From positions 5,697,302 through 5,761,301 of the forward strand of contig NZ_RHJS01000002.1 of NCBI RefSeq assembly GCF_003885045.1: a stretch of 64,000 bases of DNA, read 5' to 3'. Within the stretch, counting starts at the first letter, position 1. Each line of letters starts with the position of its first letter. The notes beneath the pieces were generated by a model that was given only the letters and a program-made list of their open reading frames with translations, ran no database searches and was not told the DNA's origin. The translations under genes and the position numbers were made by a program. This stretch comes from Schaedlerella arabinosiphila. GTDB lineage: Bacteria > Bacillota > Clostridia > Lachnospirales > Lachnospiraceae. Positions 8,243-16,594 of this stretch are shown piece by piece.

Positions 8243-10141
8243 TCATATTTTCTCCCCAAATTTTCTCCGATAGATACTGTTTACGAAATGATAGAAAATA
8301 AAATATACGACAATGAATATAGAACTATATTTTATCGATATTCCAAAGCTGCTGACAGCACTTTGTGAATCAATATAAAGGACTCCCGCCCACATGATCA
8401 AAATTGCGGTTATAAATGGTATCCATAACAGTACCTGTATTTTGCATCTTATTGTCTGGTACATTTCCTTTTGGGAAAATCCCAGTTTATACATAGAATC
8501 ATATTTTTTCTGTTCTCTTTCCAAAGAAGTATAAAGTCTGAAATAAATAAGGCTTATTGAAGCGATAAGAAAAATTAAACTCACTGAAAAGCCGACAAAA
8601 GTACACAATTTTCTCATCAGGGATTCTGTATTATAATAATTCCCAAGGGTGGTAAACGCATAAGTATAATCGTAATCAACATCATCATGTGCCAATGTCT
8701 TTTCCAACTCGTCAGCCTTGCTTAAATGGTTAAGCCATTCGGGGTCTTCGTAACCTGTATAGGCTTCCGGATAGAAACCTTCTGCATTTTTCTGATAAAG
8801 TGTTTCCCAGCTTTTATCATCTAAAACATAAACTTCCTGAAAGCCTCCAGAGATACTGACAATCTGCTTATGCGGCCTCACAGTTATTTCAGAAACGGAA
8901 ATTGTATCTAATAGCTGCTCTGCTTCTTCCCGAATAGAAAGCTTGTCTATATCCGTATTAGAATTTCCCGGCAAGATGAGAACATCATGCTTCCCTAAAT
9001 TCACAGCTTCTTTTCCTTTGGCAGAAAGAATTTTATTAAAGTCACTTTCGCTTAAAAAGCCATATGTGAATTTTTTCCTCAGAATCACGTAACTTATTTT
9101 TTGGATGGAACGATCTGATAAAAGTTCCTTATCCAAATATGAAATATCCCGCCCGGCCCGCATGTTTTCCGGCCTTTCAATATAGGTGTAGGCAAACGGA
9201 GTAATATGTTCTACATCTTCTATAACATTACTTTGCATAGAACCCAGCGCACAGATTGCTAAGAAAGACATAGTCAGCAGAACTGCGTTCAGCGACATCA
9301 TATGCCCGTTCTCCTTTAAGGCCGTTGAAACCTCTGAATCAGCAAAAAGATTCACTCCTTTTAAATGATTTTCCGAGCATTTTCTTATTTTAGCATATAC
9401 GGCTCCAATCTGCGGCACAGCAAGAAAAATGAAACCAATTACGCAAAGGAATACGGAATATGTCCATAAATCTCCTAATCTGTTTCCGACCTGCGGATGC
9501 ATAATGCATATGGTCATTCCCAGCAATATAACGGATAAAAAAATCTTTCCTGCCGACATTTCTATATTTTCCGCATAAGATTTATCACTTTTCAGAAACC
9601 ATAAAACCTTTTTATGCGATATAAAGCAGGGCGTTATAAAACTTATGATAAGAAACATAGCAAGAAATAAGCCGATCGTAATAAGCAACGGAAAAACAGG
9701 AAGATAGATTTCAAATGAAACCGTAACAAAAATATTACGAATTAATTTAAAAAATAATCCTGAAAAAAGGACGCCGCTGATTAAACCTGCAATGAGTGAA
9801 CTGATTCCAATCAACATATTTTCTCCAAATAACATTTTTTTCATTTGCTTTGGAGACATTCCCAAAATTGTATAAATTCCTAATTGCCTGCCCCTTGAGC
9901 CAAGAAAAGCCCAGGAAGAATATCCTATGAATAAAAATGCAAAGACATAAATAATAAAGTTTCCTGCTCCAAGAGCAAGAGCCAATGTAGAACCATCTTG
10001 TATTTTATTCAAATTCGGATGCATGGCGGCAGCTGTAAAAAGATAAAACAGTAAAATTGTAACCGTACTGCTGATGAAATATGAGAAATAAGTATGCTTA
10101 TCTCTGCTGATATTTTTAAATGCGATTTGAAGCAATGTCAT
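8243..10141 (-). CDS. bceB: BceB-type ABC transporter permease (peptide-antibiotic resistance)
   Basis: This FtsX-family permease has 632 residues. A GTG nine bases upstream falls within the Shine-Dalgarno GGAGGTG, so I chose ATG 10141 (MTLLQIAFKNISRDKHTYFS). The BceB layout is visible: one N-terminal helix, the FtsX block (about residues 50-250), a large extracytoplasmic domain near residues 320-500 and a C-terminal group of helices ending YRRKFGEKI. The family, with BceA, removes cell-wall-active peptides such as bacitracin from lipid targets and signals to BceS. It overlaps bceA by 26 bp. The drug recognised cannot be told from sequence. Confidence 0.88.
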   Translation of the reverse strand: MTLLQIAFKNISRDKHTYFSYFISSTVTILLFYLFTAAAMHPNLNKIQDGSTLALALGAGNFIIYVFAFLFIGYSSWAFLGSRGRQLGIYTILGMSPKQMKKMLFGENMLIGISSLIAGLISGVLFSGLFFKLIRNIFVTVSFEIYLPVFPLLITIGLFLAMFLIISFITPCFISHKKVLWFLKSDKSYAENIEMSAGKIFLSVILLGMTICIMHPQVGNRLGDLWTYSVFLCVIGFIFLAVPQIGAVYAKIRKCSENHLKGVNLFADSEVSTALKENGHMMSLNAVLLTMSFLAICALGSMQSNVIEDVEHITPFAYTYIERPENMRAGRDISYLDKELLSDRSIQKISYVILRKKFTYGFLSESDFNKILSAKGKEAVNLGKHDVLILPGNSNTDIDKLSIREEAEQLLDTISVSEITVRPHKQIVSISGGFQEVYVLDDKSWETLYQKNAEGFYPEAYTGYEDPEWLNHLSKADELEKTLAHDDVDYDYTYAFTTLGNYYNTESLMRKLCTFVGFSVSLIFLIASISLIYFRLYTSLEREQKKYDSMYKLGFSQKEMYQTIRCKIQVLLWIPFITAILIMWAGVLYIDSQSAVSSFGISIKYSSIFIVVYFIFYHFVNSIYRRKFGEKI

Positions 10142-10889
10142 TTTGTCCACCTCCGAGAAAGGTCAGCATATCTAAAATATTTTGATAAAATTGTGTCTGG
10201 CTGTCTCCTGCAGTCATTTCCTGATAAAGCCGGCCGTCTTTGATAAATAAAACTCTGCCGCACATACTTGCAACATATGCGTCATGCGTAACCATAAGTA
10301 TGGTGCTGTCCATCTTTCTATTTAATTCCTTCAACAGCTTCATTACATCATTTGTTGCTTTTGAATCAAGATTTCCTGTCGGCTCATCCGCTAAGATTAG
10401 AGAAGGATTATGCACCAACGCACGGGCAGCCGCCACACGCTGAGCCTGTCCGCCTGAAATCTCAAAGGTTCTTTTCGGAAGTAATTTGGAGATGCCGAGA
10501 TACTCAGCAATTTTTTTTGTGCGCTTCCTGACCTCTTTTGCAGGTACATTTTCCAAAGACAATGGAAGCATAATATTTTCCTCAACAGTCAATGTGTGGA
10601 TCAGATTAAAATCCTGAAAAATGAATCCCAGCTGATTTCTGCGAAAAGAAGCCAGCTCTTCCTGTGAAAGTGTATGCGGATTCTTTCCGTTGATATATAC
10701 ATTTCCGCTGGTCGGAGAATCTATTGTAGAAATCACTTGCAATAAAGTTGATTTCCCGCTTCCGCTTGGTCCCATGACAGCGGTAAATTCTCCTTTTTCC
10801 ATATCAAAGCTCACATTGCTTAATGCCGTATGGGACATTTTTCCTTCATAAATTTTTTGAAGATTTTTAACGCTTAAAATTTTATTCAT
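10116..10889 (-). CDS. bceA: BceA-type ABC transporter ATP-binding protein
   Basis: This cytoplasmic ATPase (257 residues) drives BceB. Walker A is GPSGSGKST near residue 42, Q-loop FIFQDFNL, signature ISGGQAQRV, Walker B LILADEPTGNLD and H-loop VTHD. It matches the MacB/LolD-like group used by BceAB systems. An AGGAGG site lies 7-8 bases before ATG 10889. It is the first gene after the 87-bp control region that carries the putative BceR operator. Confidence 0.92.
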   Translation of the reverse strand: MNKILSVKNLQKIYEGKMSHTALSNVSFDMEKGEFTAVMGPSGSGKSTLLQVISTIDSPTSGNVYINGKNPHTLSQEELASFRRNQLGFIFQDFNLIHTLTVEENIMLPLSLENVPAKEVRKRTKKIAEYLGISKLLPKRTFEISGGQAQRVAAARALVHNPSLILADEPTGNLDSKATNDVMKLLKELNRKMDSTILMVTHDAYVASMCGRVLFIKDGRLYQEMTAGDSQTQFYQNILDMLTFLGGGQNDIASNRI

Positions 10890-10931
10890 TATGAATACCT
10901 CCTGTTTCTGCTCCTACTATACAGGTTTCTG

Positions 10932-10960
10932 ATATGATGTACTATCTATATAGATGACAA
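10932..10960 (-). promoter_or_regulatory. probable bceAB promoter
   Basis: On the - strand TTGTCA (10955-10960) and TCATAT (10932-10937) are separated by exactly 17 bp. The -10 is weak, as expected for an activated promoter, and an inverted repeat lies just upstream. Confidence 0.45.
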
Positions 10961-10965
10961 AAAGA

Positions 10966-10979
10966 TGACATTTCTGTCA
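10966..10979. promoter_or_regulatory. putative BceR operator
   Basis: TGACA-N4-TGTCA is a perfect inverted repeat with a 4-base spacer. The established Bce-type response-regulator consensus is TNACA-N4-TGTAA. It lies immediately upstream of the bceAB -35 box and overlaps the last codon of bceS. Confidence 0.65.
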
Positions 10980-11975
10980 CCTTTCAGTATTACCTGTGCG
11001 CATATAAATTTGAAATGTCGTTCCTTTTCCCTGTTCTGAACGCATTACAATCTCATGTTCTAAATAATCTAATATATTCTTGGCTATATACAGCCCCAGC
11101 CCGGAGGATTCTTTCTGTTTTTCTCTGCCGTTATTGCCTGTGTAACAAAAATTAAATATTCTGGGCTGGTCTTCCGCACATATTCCAGAACCAAAATCCT
11201 GTATTTTTAAAATCGCATGTTCATTTTCACAACTGCCGGCAATCTGAATACTTTGACCGGAACTGCTGTATTTTACTGCATTATTCAAAAACTGCTGAAC
11301 TGCAAAGGAAAACCACTTTTTATCCGTATAGACATAAATAGAATCATGAATGTCCATTTTAGGAAAAACTTCGTTTTGAATAAAATAATTTTTTTGCTCG
11401 TTTACAACCGATTTTACAAGTGAAGCAAGCTGACATCGTTCCACTATAAAATCATTTTTTATATTTTCCATTCTTATCAAATGGAGAATCTGATTCAGTA
11501 AATATTCCATTCTGTCTAATTCCTCAATCAAATCCTCTGACGAAACAGACGGATTTTCCTGTGTCATCAGATTCAGGACCGAAAGAGGTGTTTTCATCTG
11601 ATGCACCCACCTGCTGATCACAAATCTATAATTATCATTTTCGTTCTGCAGCCGGTTTACCTCTTCCTTATAAACGCTGCGTATCTTTTTCAGTCTGTTT
11701 TTTTCTGCTCTTGCCAGCGGGGAAGATCCCGATACGAAAAAATCTTCTTCTGAACCAACCTCTGATAATATGCTTTCATACAACGAAATACTCTTATAAA
11801 AATGTACCACCATACCCACAGAAAACACAAAAAAATATAAGATACCCAAATATAAATAATCGAAATCCTTTTCCAGCCATGCAAGGCTTCCGCTGATTGC
11901 GAAAGCAGAAAGAAGTACAGCGCTTATCAATGAAATATGTTCCTCTATATAAAGCTTAATGATTTTTTTCATCAT
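10977..11975 (-). CDS. bceS: BceS-type intramembrane-sensing histidine kinase
   Basis: This membrane kinase has 332 residues, short as usual for the BceS group: two N-terminal helices with almost no extracellular loop (about residues 15-60), then a HisKA box with phospho-acceptor His in WVHQMKTPLSVL near residue 125. The ATPase domain has the N box (FLNNAVKYSS), G1 DFGSGI and G2 SSGLGLYIAKN. Such kinases sense drug flux through BceAB rather than the drug itself. It overlaps bceR by 20 bp, so the two are translationally coupled. Confidence 0.9.
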   Translation of the reverse strand: MMKKIIKLYIEEHISLISAVLLSAFAISGSLAWLEKDFDYLYLGILYFFVFSVGMVVHFYKSISLYESILSEVGSEEDFFVSGSSPLARAEKNRLKKIRSVYKEEVNRLQNENDNYRFVISRWVHQMKTPLSVLNLMTQENPSVSSEDLIEELDRMEYLLNQILHLIRMENIKNDFIVERCQLASLVKSVVNEQKNYFIQNEVFPKMDIHDSIYVYTDKKWFSFAVQQFLNNAVKYSSSGQSIQIAGSCENEHAILKIQDFGSGICAEDQPRIFNFCYTGNNGREKQKESSGLGLYIAKNILDYLEHEIVMRSEQGKGTTFQIYMRTGNTER

Positions 11976-12660
11976 TTATTTTCTCCAAAACATATCCCAC
12001 GTTCCGTATGGCTTTTATTTCTAAAGGACACTCTAATTCCCGAAGCCTTTTTCTTGCCCTGCCGATATTTACATTCAATGTATTTTCTTCTACAAACATA
12101 TCCGTATCCCACAATAATTGAAGCAATTCGTTCCGTTTCACATGATTTGGGTATGCGCGGAATAAACGTTCCAAAATATCTTTTTCGTTTTTGGCTAAAG
12201 ATATTGCTTGCTCATGGTATTCTAATTTGAGCGTCTCCAAATTTATGGTTACATGCTCTAACTCTACTTTTTTTGTTTCCTGCAAAGCATATTCCCCATA
12301 ACTTCTTCTAAGATGAGCATTGATTTTTGCGGTTACCAGATCATAAGAAAACGGCTTCGTTAAGTAATCGTCTCCGCCGCATTCTATTGCATAGATCTGG
12401 TCTAAATCCATGCTTCGTGCAGATAAAAAAATAATAGGAAGCGTACTGTGCCGGCGGATTTTTTTGCACCAGAAAAAACCGTCATAACAAGGTAAATTGA
12501 TATCTAATAAAAGTAATTGCAAGTGATGTTTTAAAACATGCTCCGCCACATTTGTAAAATCATTGCATATCCATATTTCAAACCCATATTTTTTCAAATG
12601 CGCTTTTAATAATTCCGCTATTTTTATATCATCTTCAACAATCCCGATTTTATATTTCAT
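11956..12660 (-). CDS. bceR: BceR-type response regulator (OmpR/PhoB family)
   Basis: This 234-residue regulator has an N-terminal receiver domain with acidic pocket EDD (residues 8-10), phospho-acceptor Asp in LLLLDINLP near residue 53 and the switch Lys in YLTKPF. The C-terminal winged-helix DNA-binding domain ends near RNVGYVLE. It pairs with BceS and is expected to activate bceAB through the TGACA-N4-TGTCA site. Its own start is preceded by GAGGAAG. Confidence 0.92.
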   Translation of the reverse strand: MKYKIGIVEDDIKIAELLKAHLKKYGFEIWICNDFTNVAEHVLKHHLQLLLLDINLPCYDGFFWCKKIRRHSTLPIIFLSARSMDLDQIYAIECGGDDYLTKPFSYDLVTAKINAHLRRSYGEYALQETKKVELEHVTINLETLKLEYHEQAISLAKNEKDILERLFRAYPNHVKRNELLQLLWDTDMFVEENTLNVNIGRARKRLRELECPLEIKAIRNVGYVLEKINDEKNH

Positions 12661-12685
12661 AAGCAGATCTTCCTCTCACGGCTGC

Positions 12686-12691
12686 ATTATA
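12686..12691 (-). promoter_or_regulatory. -10 box upstream of bceRS
   Basis: A TATAAT hexamer on the - strand lies 26 bp before the bceR start. No good -35 was found at 17 +/- 1 bp, so only the -10 is supported. The rest of the 343-bp divergent gap (12661-13003) shows only AT-rich sequence and the promoter facing the other way. Confidence 0.35.
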
Positions 12692-12857
12692 ATTGGCAGG
12701 AAATATTATGTGATCCCGAATAATTTATTTTGTTTTCATAGGATCTCTTGGTTCATCTAGGATTTTATAATATCAAATTTTCTTTTTCAGAACAATGGAT
12801 TTGCTGTTAAATTTTAATCTTGTTCATGACAAACGCGGCTTGCTCCGGGAGAATCAA

Positions 12858-12887
12858 TTGAAATTATGGGGATATTTGTGATATGAT
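12858..12887 (+). promoter_or_regulatory. probable promoter for the phosphosugar mutase gene
   Basis: TTGAAA (12858-12863) and TATGAT (12882-12887) are separated by 18 bp on the + strand, in the divergent intergenic region about 115 bp before the mutase start. Confidence 0.5.
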
Positions 12888-13003
12888 AATCATGAATTTG
12901 AAGTGCATACTGTCAGGGTAGATCCTGATATGGTTAACGTAAATCATGGTTTTGATCTGTAAGGGGAGAAAGCACTACCCCAATCTATAAGGAGGATTTG
13001 AAC

Positions 13004-14734
13004 ATGGACGCAAGAGAGACCTATGAATTTTGGCTGGAGGACGCATATTTTGACGAGGATACAAAGGCGGAGCTGCGGGGAATTGCAGGAGACGCGGATG
13101 AGATCGCGGAACGCTTCTACCGCGACCTGGAGTTCGGCACCGGGGGACTGCGGGGCATCATCGGGGCGGGCACGAACCGGATGAATATTTATACCGTGCG
13201 GAAAGCGACCCAGGGGCTTGCCAATTATATTATCAAGGAGCAGGCCCAGGAGAAGGGCGCTGCCATTGCCTTTGATTCCAGGAACATGTCTCCGGAATTT
13301 GCGGAGGAGGCCGCACTCTGTCTGGCTGCAAATGGGATCAGGGCGTATATTTTCCCGTCCCTGCGTCCTACCCCCATGCTGTCCTTTGCGCTGCGGGAGC
13401 TGGGCTGCGCGGCAGGCATCGTGGTGACCGCCAGCCACAACCCGCCGGAATACAACGGCTACAAGGTCTACTGGGAGGACGGCGCGCAGATTACATTTCC
13501 CAGGGATAAGGAAATCATCGGGGAGGTCAACGCCATCACGGATTTTGGTCAGGTGAAAACCATGAAACGGGAAGCGGCGGAGGCAGCAGGGCTTTACCGG
13601 GTGATCGGCTCGGAGATGGACGACAGATACATGGAAGCCCTGAAAAAGCTGGCCATCCACCCGGAGATCATGAGGGAGGAAGGGAAGGATCTGAAGATCG
13701 TCTACACCCCGCTCCACGGCACCGGCAATCTTCCGGTGCGGCGTATCCTGAAAGAACTGGGATTTACCAATGTCCATGTGGTAGAGGAGCAGGCGCTTCC
13801 GGACGGCAATTTTCCTACCGTATCTTATCCGAACCCGGAGGATCAGAACGCATTTTCCCTGGCATTGAAGCTGGCCAAAGAGGTGGACGCGGATATCGTG
13901 CTGGCCACGGATCCGGACGCGGACCGTCTGGGCGTCTACGCGAAGGACAGCCGTACCGGGGAGTACCAAAGTTTTACCGGAAATATGTCCGGCATGCTGA
14001 TTCTGGAATACATTTTATCCCAGAGAAAGGCCCTGGGAACATTGCCGGAAAAGGGCGCGGTGGTGACCACCATTGTATCCGGAAAAATGGCGCGGGAGAT
14101 CGCCGGAGCCTATCAGGTGGATCTCATCGAGACGCTGACCGGCTTCAAATACATCGGCGAGCAGATCAAGTTCTTCGAGCAGAATGGGGAGCATGAGTAC
14201 GTATTCGGATACGAGGAAAGCTACGGCTGCCTGGTGGGAACCCATGCCCGGGACAAGGACGCAGTGGCTGCGGTGATGGCCCTCTGCGAGACGGCGGCAT
14301 TCTGCAGGCACCGGGGGATGACCCTGTGCGATCAGATGGAAACGCTCTTTGAAACCTATGGATATTATCAGGAGGGCTTGTGTACCGTGACCCTGAAAGG
14401 CCAGGACGGGGCGAAGAAGATTGCTTCCATGATGGAAGGAATCCGGGGAAATGTACCCAAAACCGTGGGTGGGCTGGGAGTGACCCAGTTCCGGGACTAT
14501 CAGGAGGATGTGCTTCTGGACTTTGTAAACGGAACAAAGACCGCCACCGGCCTGCCGAAATCCAACGTGCTCTATTTTGAACTGGAAGAGGGGGCGTGGT
14601 GCTGCATCCGTCCATCCGGAACGGAGCCGAAGATCAAATTTTATATCGGTGTAAAGGGAACATGCAAAGAAGACGCGGAACAGAAGCTTGCGGAACTGAC
14701 AGAGGGTGTGAATAGAAGGCGGCCGCCATTCTGA
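13004..14734 (+). CDS. alpha-D-phosphohexomutase (phosphoglucomutase/phosphomannomutase type)
   Basis: The enzyme interconverts hexose 1- and 6-phosphates in the cytoplasm. I chose ATG 13004, seven bases after GGAGGA. A TTG at 12998 is only one base from that site. The 576 residues match the long PgcA-like group. The phosphoserine loop TASHNPPEYNGYK (near residue 145), metal-binding DPDADRLG (near 305), sugar-binding EESYG (about 405) and phosphate-binding RPSGTEPKIKFY (C-terminus) are all present, so it should be active. Codon use is distinctly GC-richer than the bce genes, as in the GH78 gene downstream. Confidence 0.92.
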   Translation: MDARETYEFWLEDAYFDEDTKAELRGIAGDADEIAERFYRDLEFGTGGLRGIIGAGTNRMNIYTVRKATQGLANYIIKEQAQEKGAAIAFDSRNMSPEFAEEAALCLAANGIRAYIFPSLRPTPMLSFALRELGCAAGIVVTASHNPPEYNGYKVYWEDGAQITFPRDKEIIGEVNAITDFGQVKTMKREAAEAAGLYRVIGSEMDDRYMEALKKLAIHPEIMREEGKDLKIVYTPLHGTGNLPVRRILKELGFTNVHVVEEQALPDGNFPTVSYPNPEDQNAFSLALKLAKEVDADIVLATDPDADRLGVYAKDSRTGEYQSFTGNMSGMLILEYILSQRKALGTLPEKGAVVTTIVSGKMAREIAGAYQVDLIETLTGFKYIGEQIKFFEQNGEHEYVFGYEESYGCLVGTHARDKDAVAAVMALCETAAFCRHRGMTLCDQMETLFETYGYYQEGLCTVTLKGQDGAKKIASMMEGIRGNVPKTVGGLGVTQFRDYQEDVLLDFVNGTKTATGLPKSNVLYFELEEGAWCCIRPSGTEPKIKFYIGVKGTCKEDAEQKLAELTEGVNRRRPPF

Positions 14735-14831
14735 AAAGTCACAGTTTTTTGATAAGCGGAAAACTCCCGGGTTTGAAGAACCAGGAGAAGGATTCATTAT
14801 AGAAGCTTGAACAGAGAGGAGGATATCCTGT

Positions 14832-16562
14832 ATGATAAATAAAGAGGAGAAAGGAACGGTGCTGCCTTTAAAACTGCCTGTCGGTATTGAGAATTTTGAG
14901 GAAATCCGTACAAAAGGCTTCTACTATGTCGATAAAACGGGACTGATTAAGGAATTGCTTCATAACTGGGGAAAGGTGAATTTGTTTACACGCCCAAGAA
15001 GATTTGGCAAAACTCTGAATATGAATATGCTGAAAGCATTCTTTGAATATAAAACCGACAGATCGCTTTTTGACGGGCTTGAGATTGCTGAAGAGACAGA
15101 ACTGTGCAGGGAGTATATGGGAAAATATCCTGTAATCTCTATTAGTTTAAAAGATATAGATTCCAGAGAATTTGAAGGTGCCAGAGCAGCGATGTATTCT
15201 GTAATCGGCAACGAAGCTCTTAAATTCTGGTTTTTAACGGAGAGTGACCGGCTTAATGAAGGAGAGAAGGCACAGTTTAGCCAGTTAATAAAAAGTGATT
15301 CTGGAGGCCGGCTCAAGTTTGACATGTCAGAAGAAATACTAAGAGACAGTCTTCTGACATTAACGCAGCTATTGTATAAGCATTACGGTCAGAAAGTGAT
15401 CTTGCTGATTGATGAATATGACGTGCCATTGGATAAGGCACACAGGGCAGGATATTATGAAGAGATGGTCGGCCTGGTCCGGAACCTGTTCAGCAGGGTA
15501 CTTAAGGGGAATGACTGCCTTCAGTTTGCTGTGCTCACAGGATGCCTGCGGATAGCAAAAGAAAGTATTTTTACCGGATTGAATAACTTTAAGGCGTACT
15601 CTGTTGTTCATGCATGGTTTGATGAATATTTTGGATTTTCAGACGATGAAGTAAAAGCAATGCTGAAGTACTATGGATTTGACAATGCCTATGCTGCGAT
15701 AAAGGAATGGTATAATGGCTACCGTATCGGCAATGCAGACATATATTGTCCTTGGGACGTGATTAATTATATTGATTTGCTGAGAGCTGAACCGGCCGCT
15801 GCACCAAAAGCTTTTTGGATCAATACAAGCAGCAATGATATTATCAGAAAATTTCTCCGGATGGCGAAGCAAAGTACGCGGAGAGAGATTGAGCGGCTGA
15901 TCAATGGCGAGAGCATCGCAAAAAAGGTGAAGGAAGAACTGACTTACCGAGATTTGTATAAGAGTATTGAAAATGTCTGGAGTGTGATGCTTACCACAGG
16001 CTATTTGACAAATCGGGGTAAGGCGGAGGGGAATACTTACCTTCTTGCGATACCAAACCAGGAGATAAGGCAGATTTTTGTTGAACAGATCCAGGAATGG
16101 TTTCAGGAAGAAACGCAGAAAGACCAGATGAAATTGGATACATTTTGTGAGGCGCTGGTAAGTGGGAATGCAGAAGCTGTTGAGAGGCAGTTTACAGCTT
16201 ATTTGAAGAAAACAATCAGTATTCGGGATACGGCTGTTCGGAAAGAGAAAAAGGAAAACTTCTACCATGGCATTTTACTTGGCTTGCTGAGTTCGCGTGA
16301 GAACTGGGATGTGAGTTCAAATGCAGAATCCGGAACAGGATACAGCGATATTCTTGTAGAGACGGAGGACGAAATTGGCATTGTGATAGAGGTAAAATAC
16401 GCAGAGGGCGGAGATTTTGATGCGGGCTGCAGGACCGCTTTGAAACAGATTCAGGATAAAGACTATGCTGCTGGACTTGTAGAGGATGGAATGGAGAAAA
16501 TTGTCAAATATGGGATCGCCTGCTACAAGAAGAACTGCAGGGTTGTATATGCTAAAGGATAA
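14832..16562 (+). CDS. AAA-ATPase-like / PD-(D/E)XK nuclease-like protein
   Basis: The 576 residues have two parts. The N-terminal AAA-ATPase-like domain (PF09820 type) has the opening LPVGIENFEEIR, a P-loop-like RPRRFGKTLNMN near residue 57 and Walker B-like VILLIDEYDVPLD near 190. The C-terminal PDDEXK_9-like domain has the nuclease core GYSDILVET and IVIEVKYAEGGDF. The family is abundant and multi-copy in gut Bacteroidetes and Clostridia; its role is not established. It sits between two GC-rich metabolic genes but has lower GC itself, which suggests separate acquisition. Confidence 0.85.
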   Translation: MINKEEKGTVLPLKLPVGIENFEEIRTKGFYYVDKTGLIKELLHNWGKVNLFTRPRRFGKTLNMNMLKAFFEYKTDRSLFDGLEIAEETELCREYMGKYPVISISLKDIDSREFEGARAAMYSVIGNEALKFWFLTESDRLNEGEKAQFSQLIKSDSGGRLKFDMSEEILRDSLLTLTQLLYKHYGQKVILLIDEYDVPLDKAHRAGYYEEMVGLVRNLFSRVLKGNDCLQFAVLTGCLRIAKESIFTGLNNFKAYSVVHAWFDEYFGFSDDEVKAMLKYYGFDNAYAAIKEWYNGYRIGNADIYCPWDVINYIDLLRAEPAAAPKAFWINTSSNDIIRKFLRMAKQSTRREIERLINGESIAKKVKEELTYRDLYKSIENVWSVMLTTGYLTNRGKAEGNTYLLAIPNQEIRQIFVEQIQEWFQEETQKDQMKLDTFCEALVSGNAEAVERQFTAYLKKTISIRDTAVRKEKKENFYHGILLGLLSSRENWDVSSNAESGTGYSDILVETEDEIGIVIEVKYAEGGDFDAGCRTALKQIQDKDYAAGLVEDGMEKIVKYGIACYKKNCRVVYAKG

Positions 16563-16594
16563 AATTATTTTAAGACAGAAAGGAACCCCCAACT

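Noticed and set aside
12944..13969. 341-codon frame on the - strand
   Set aside because: It is antisense to the phosphosugar mutase, whose catalytic motifs are unmistakable; GC-rich codon bias opens the opposite frame.
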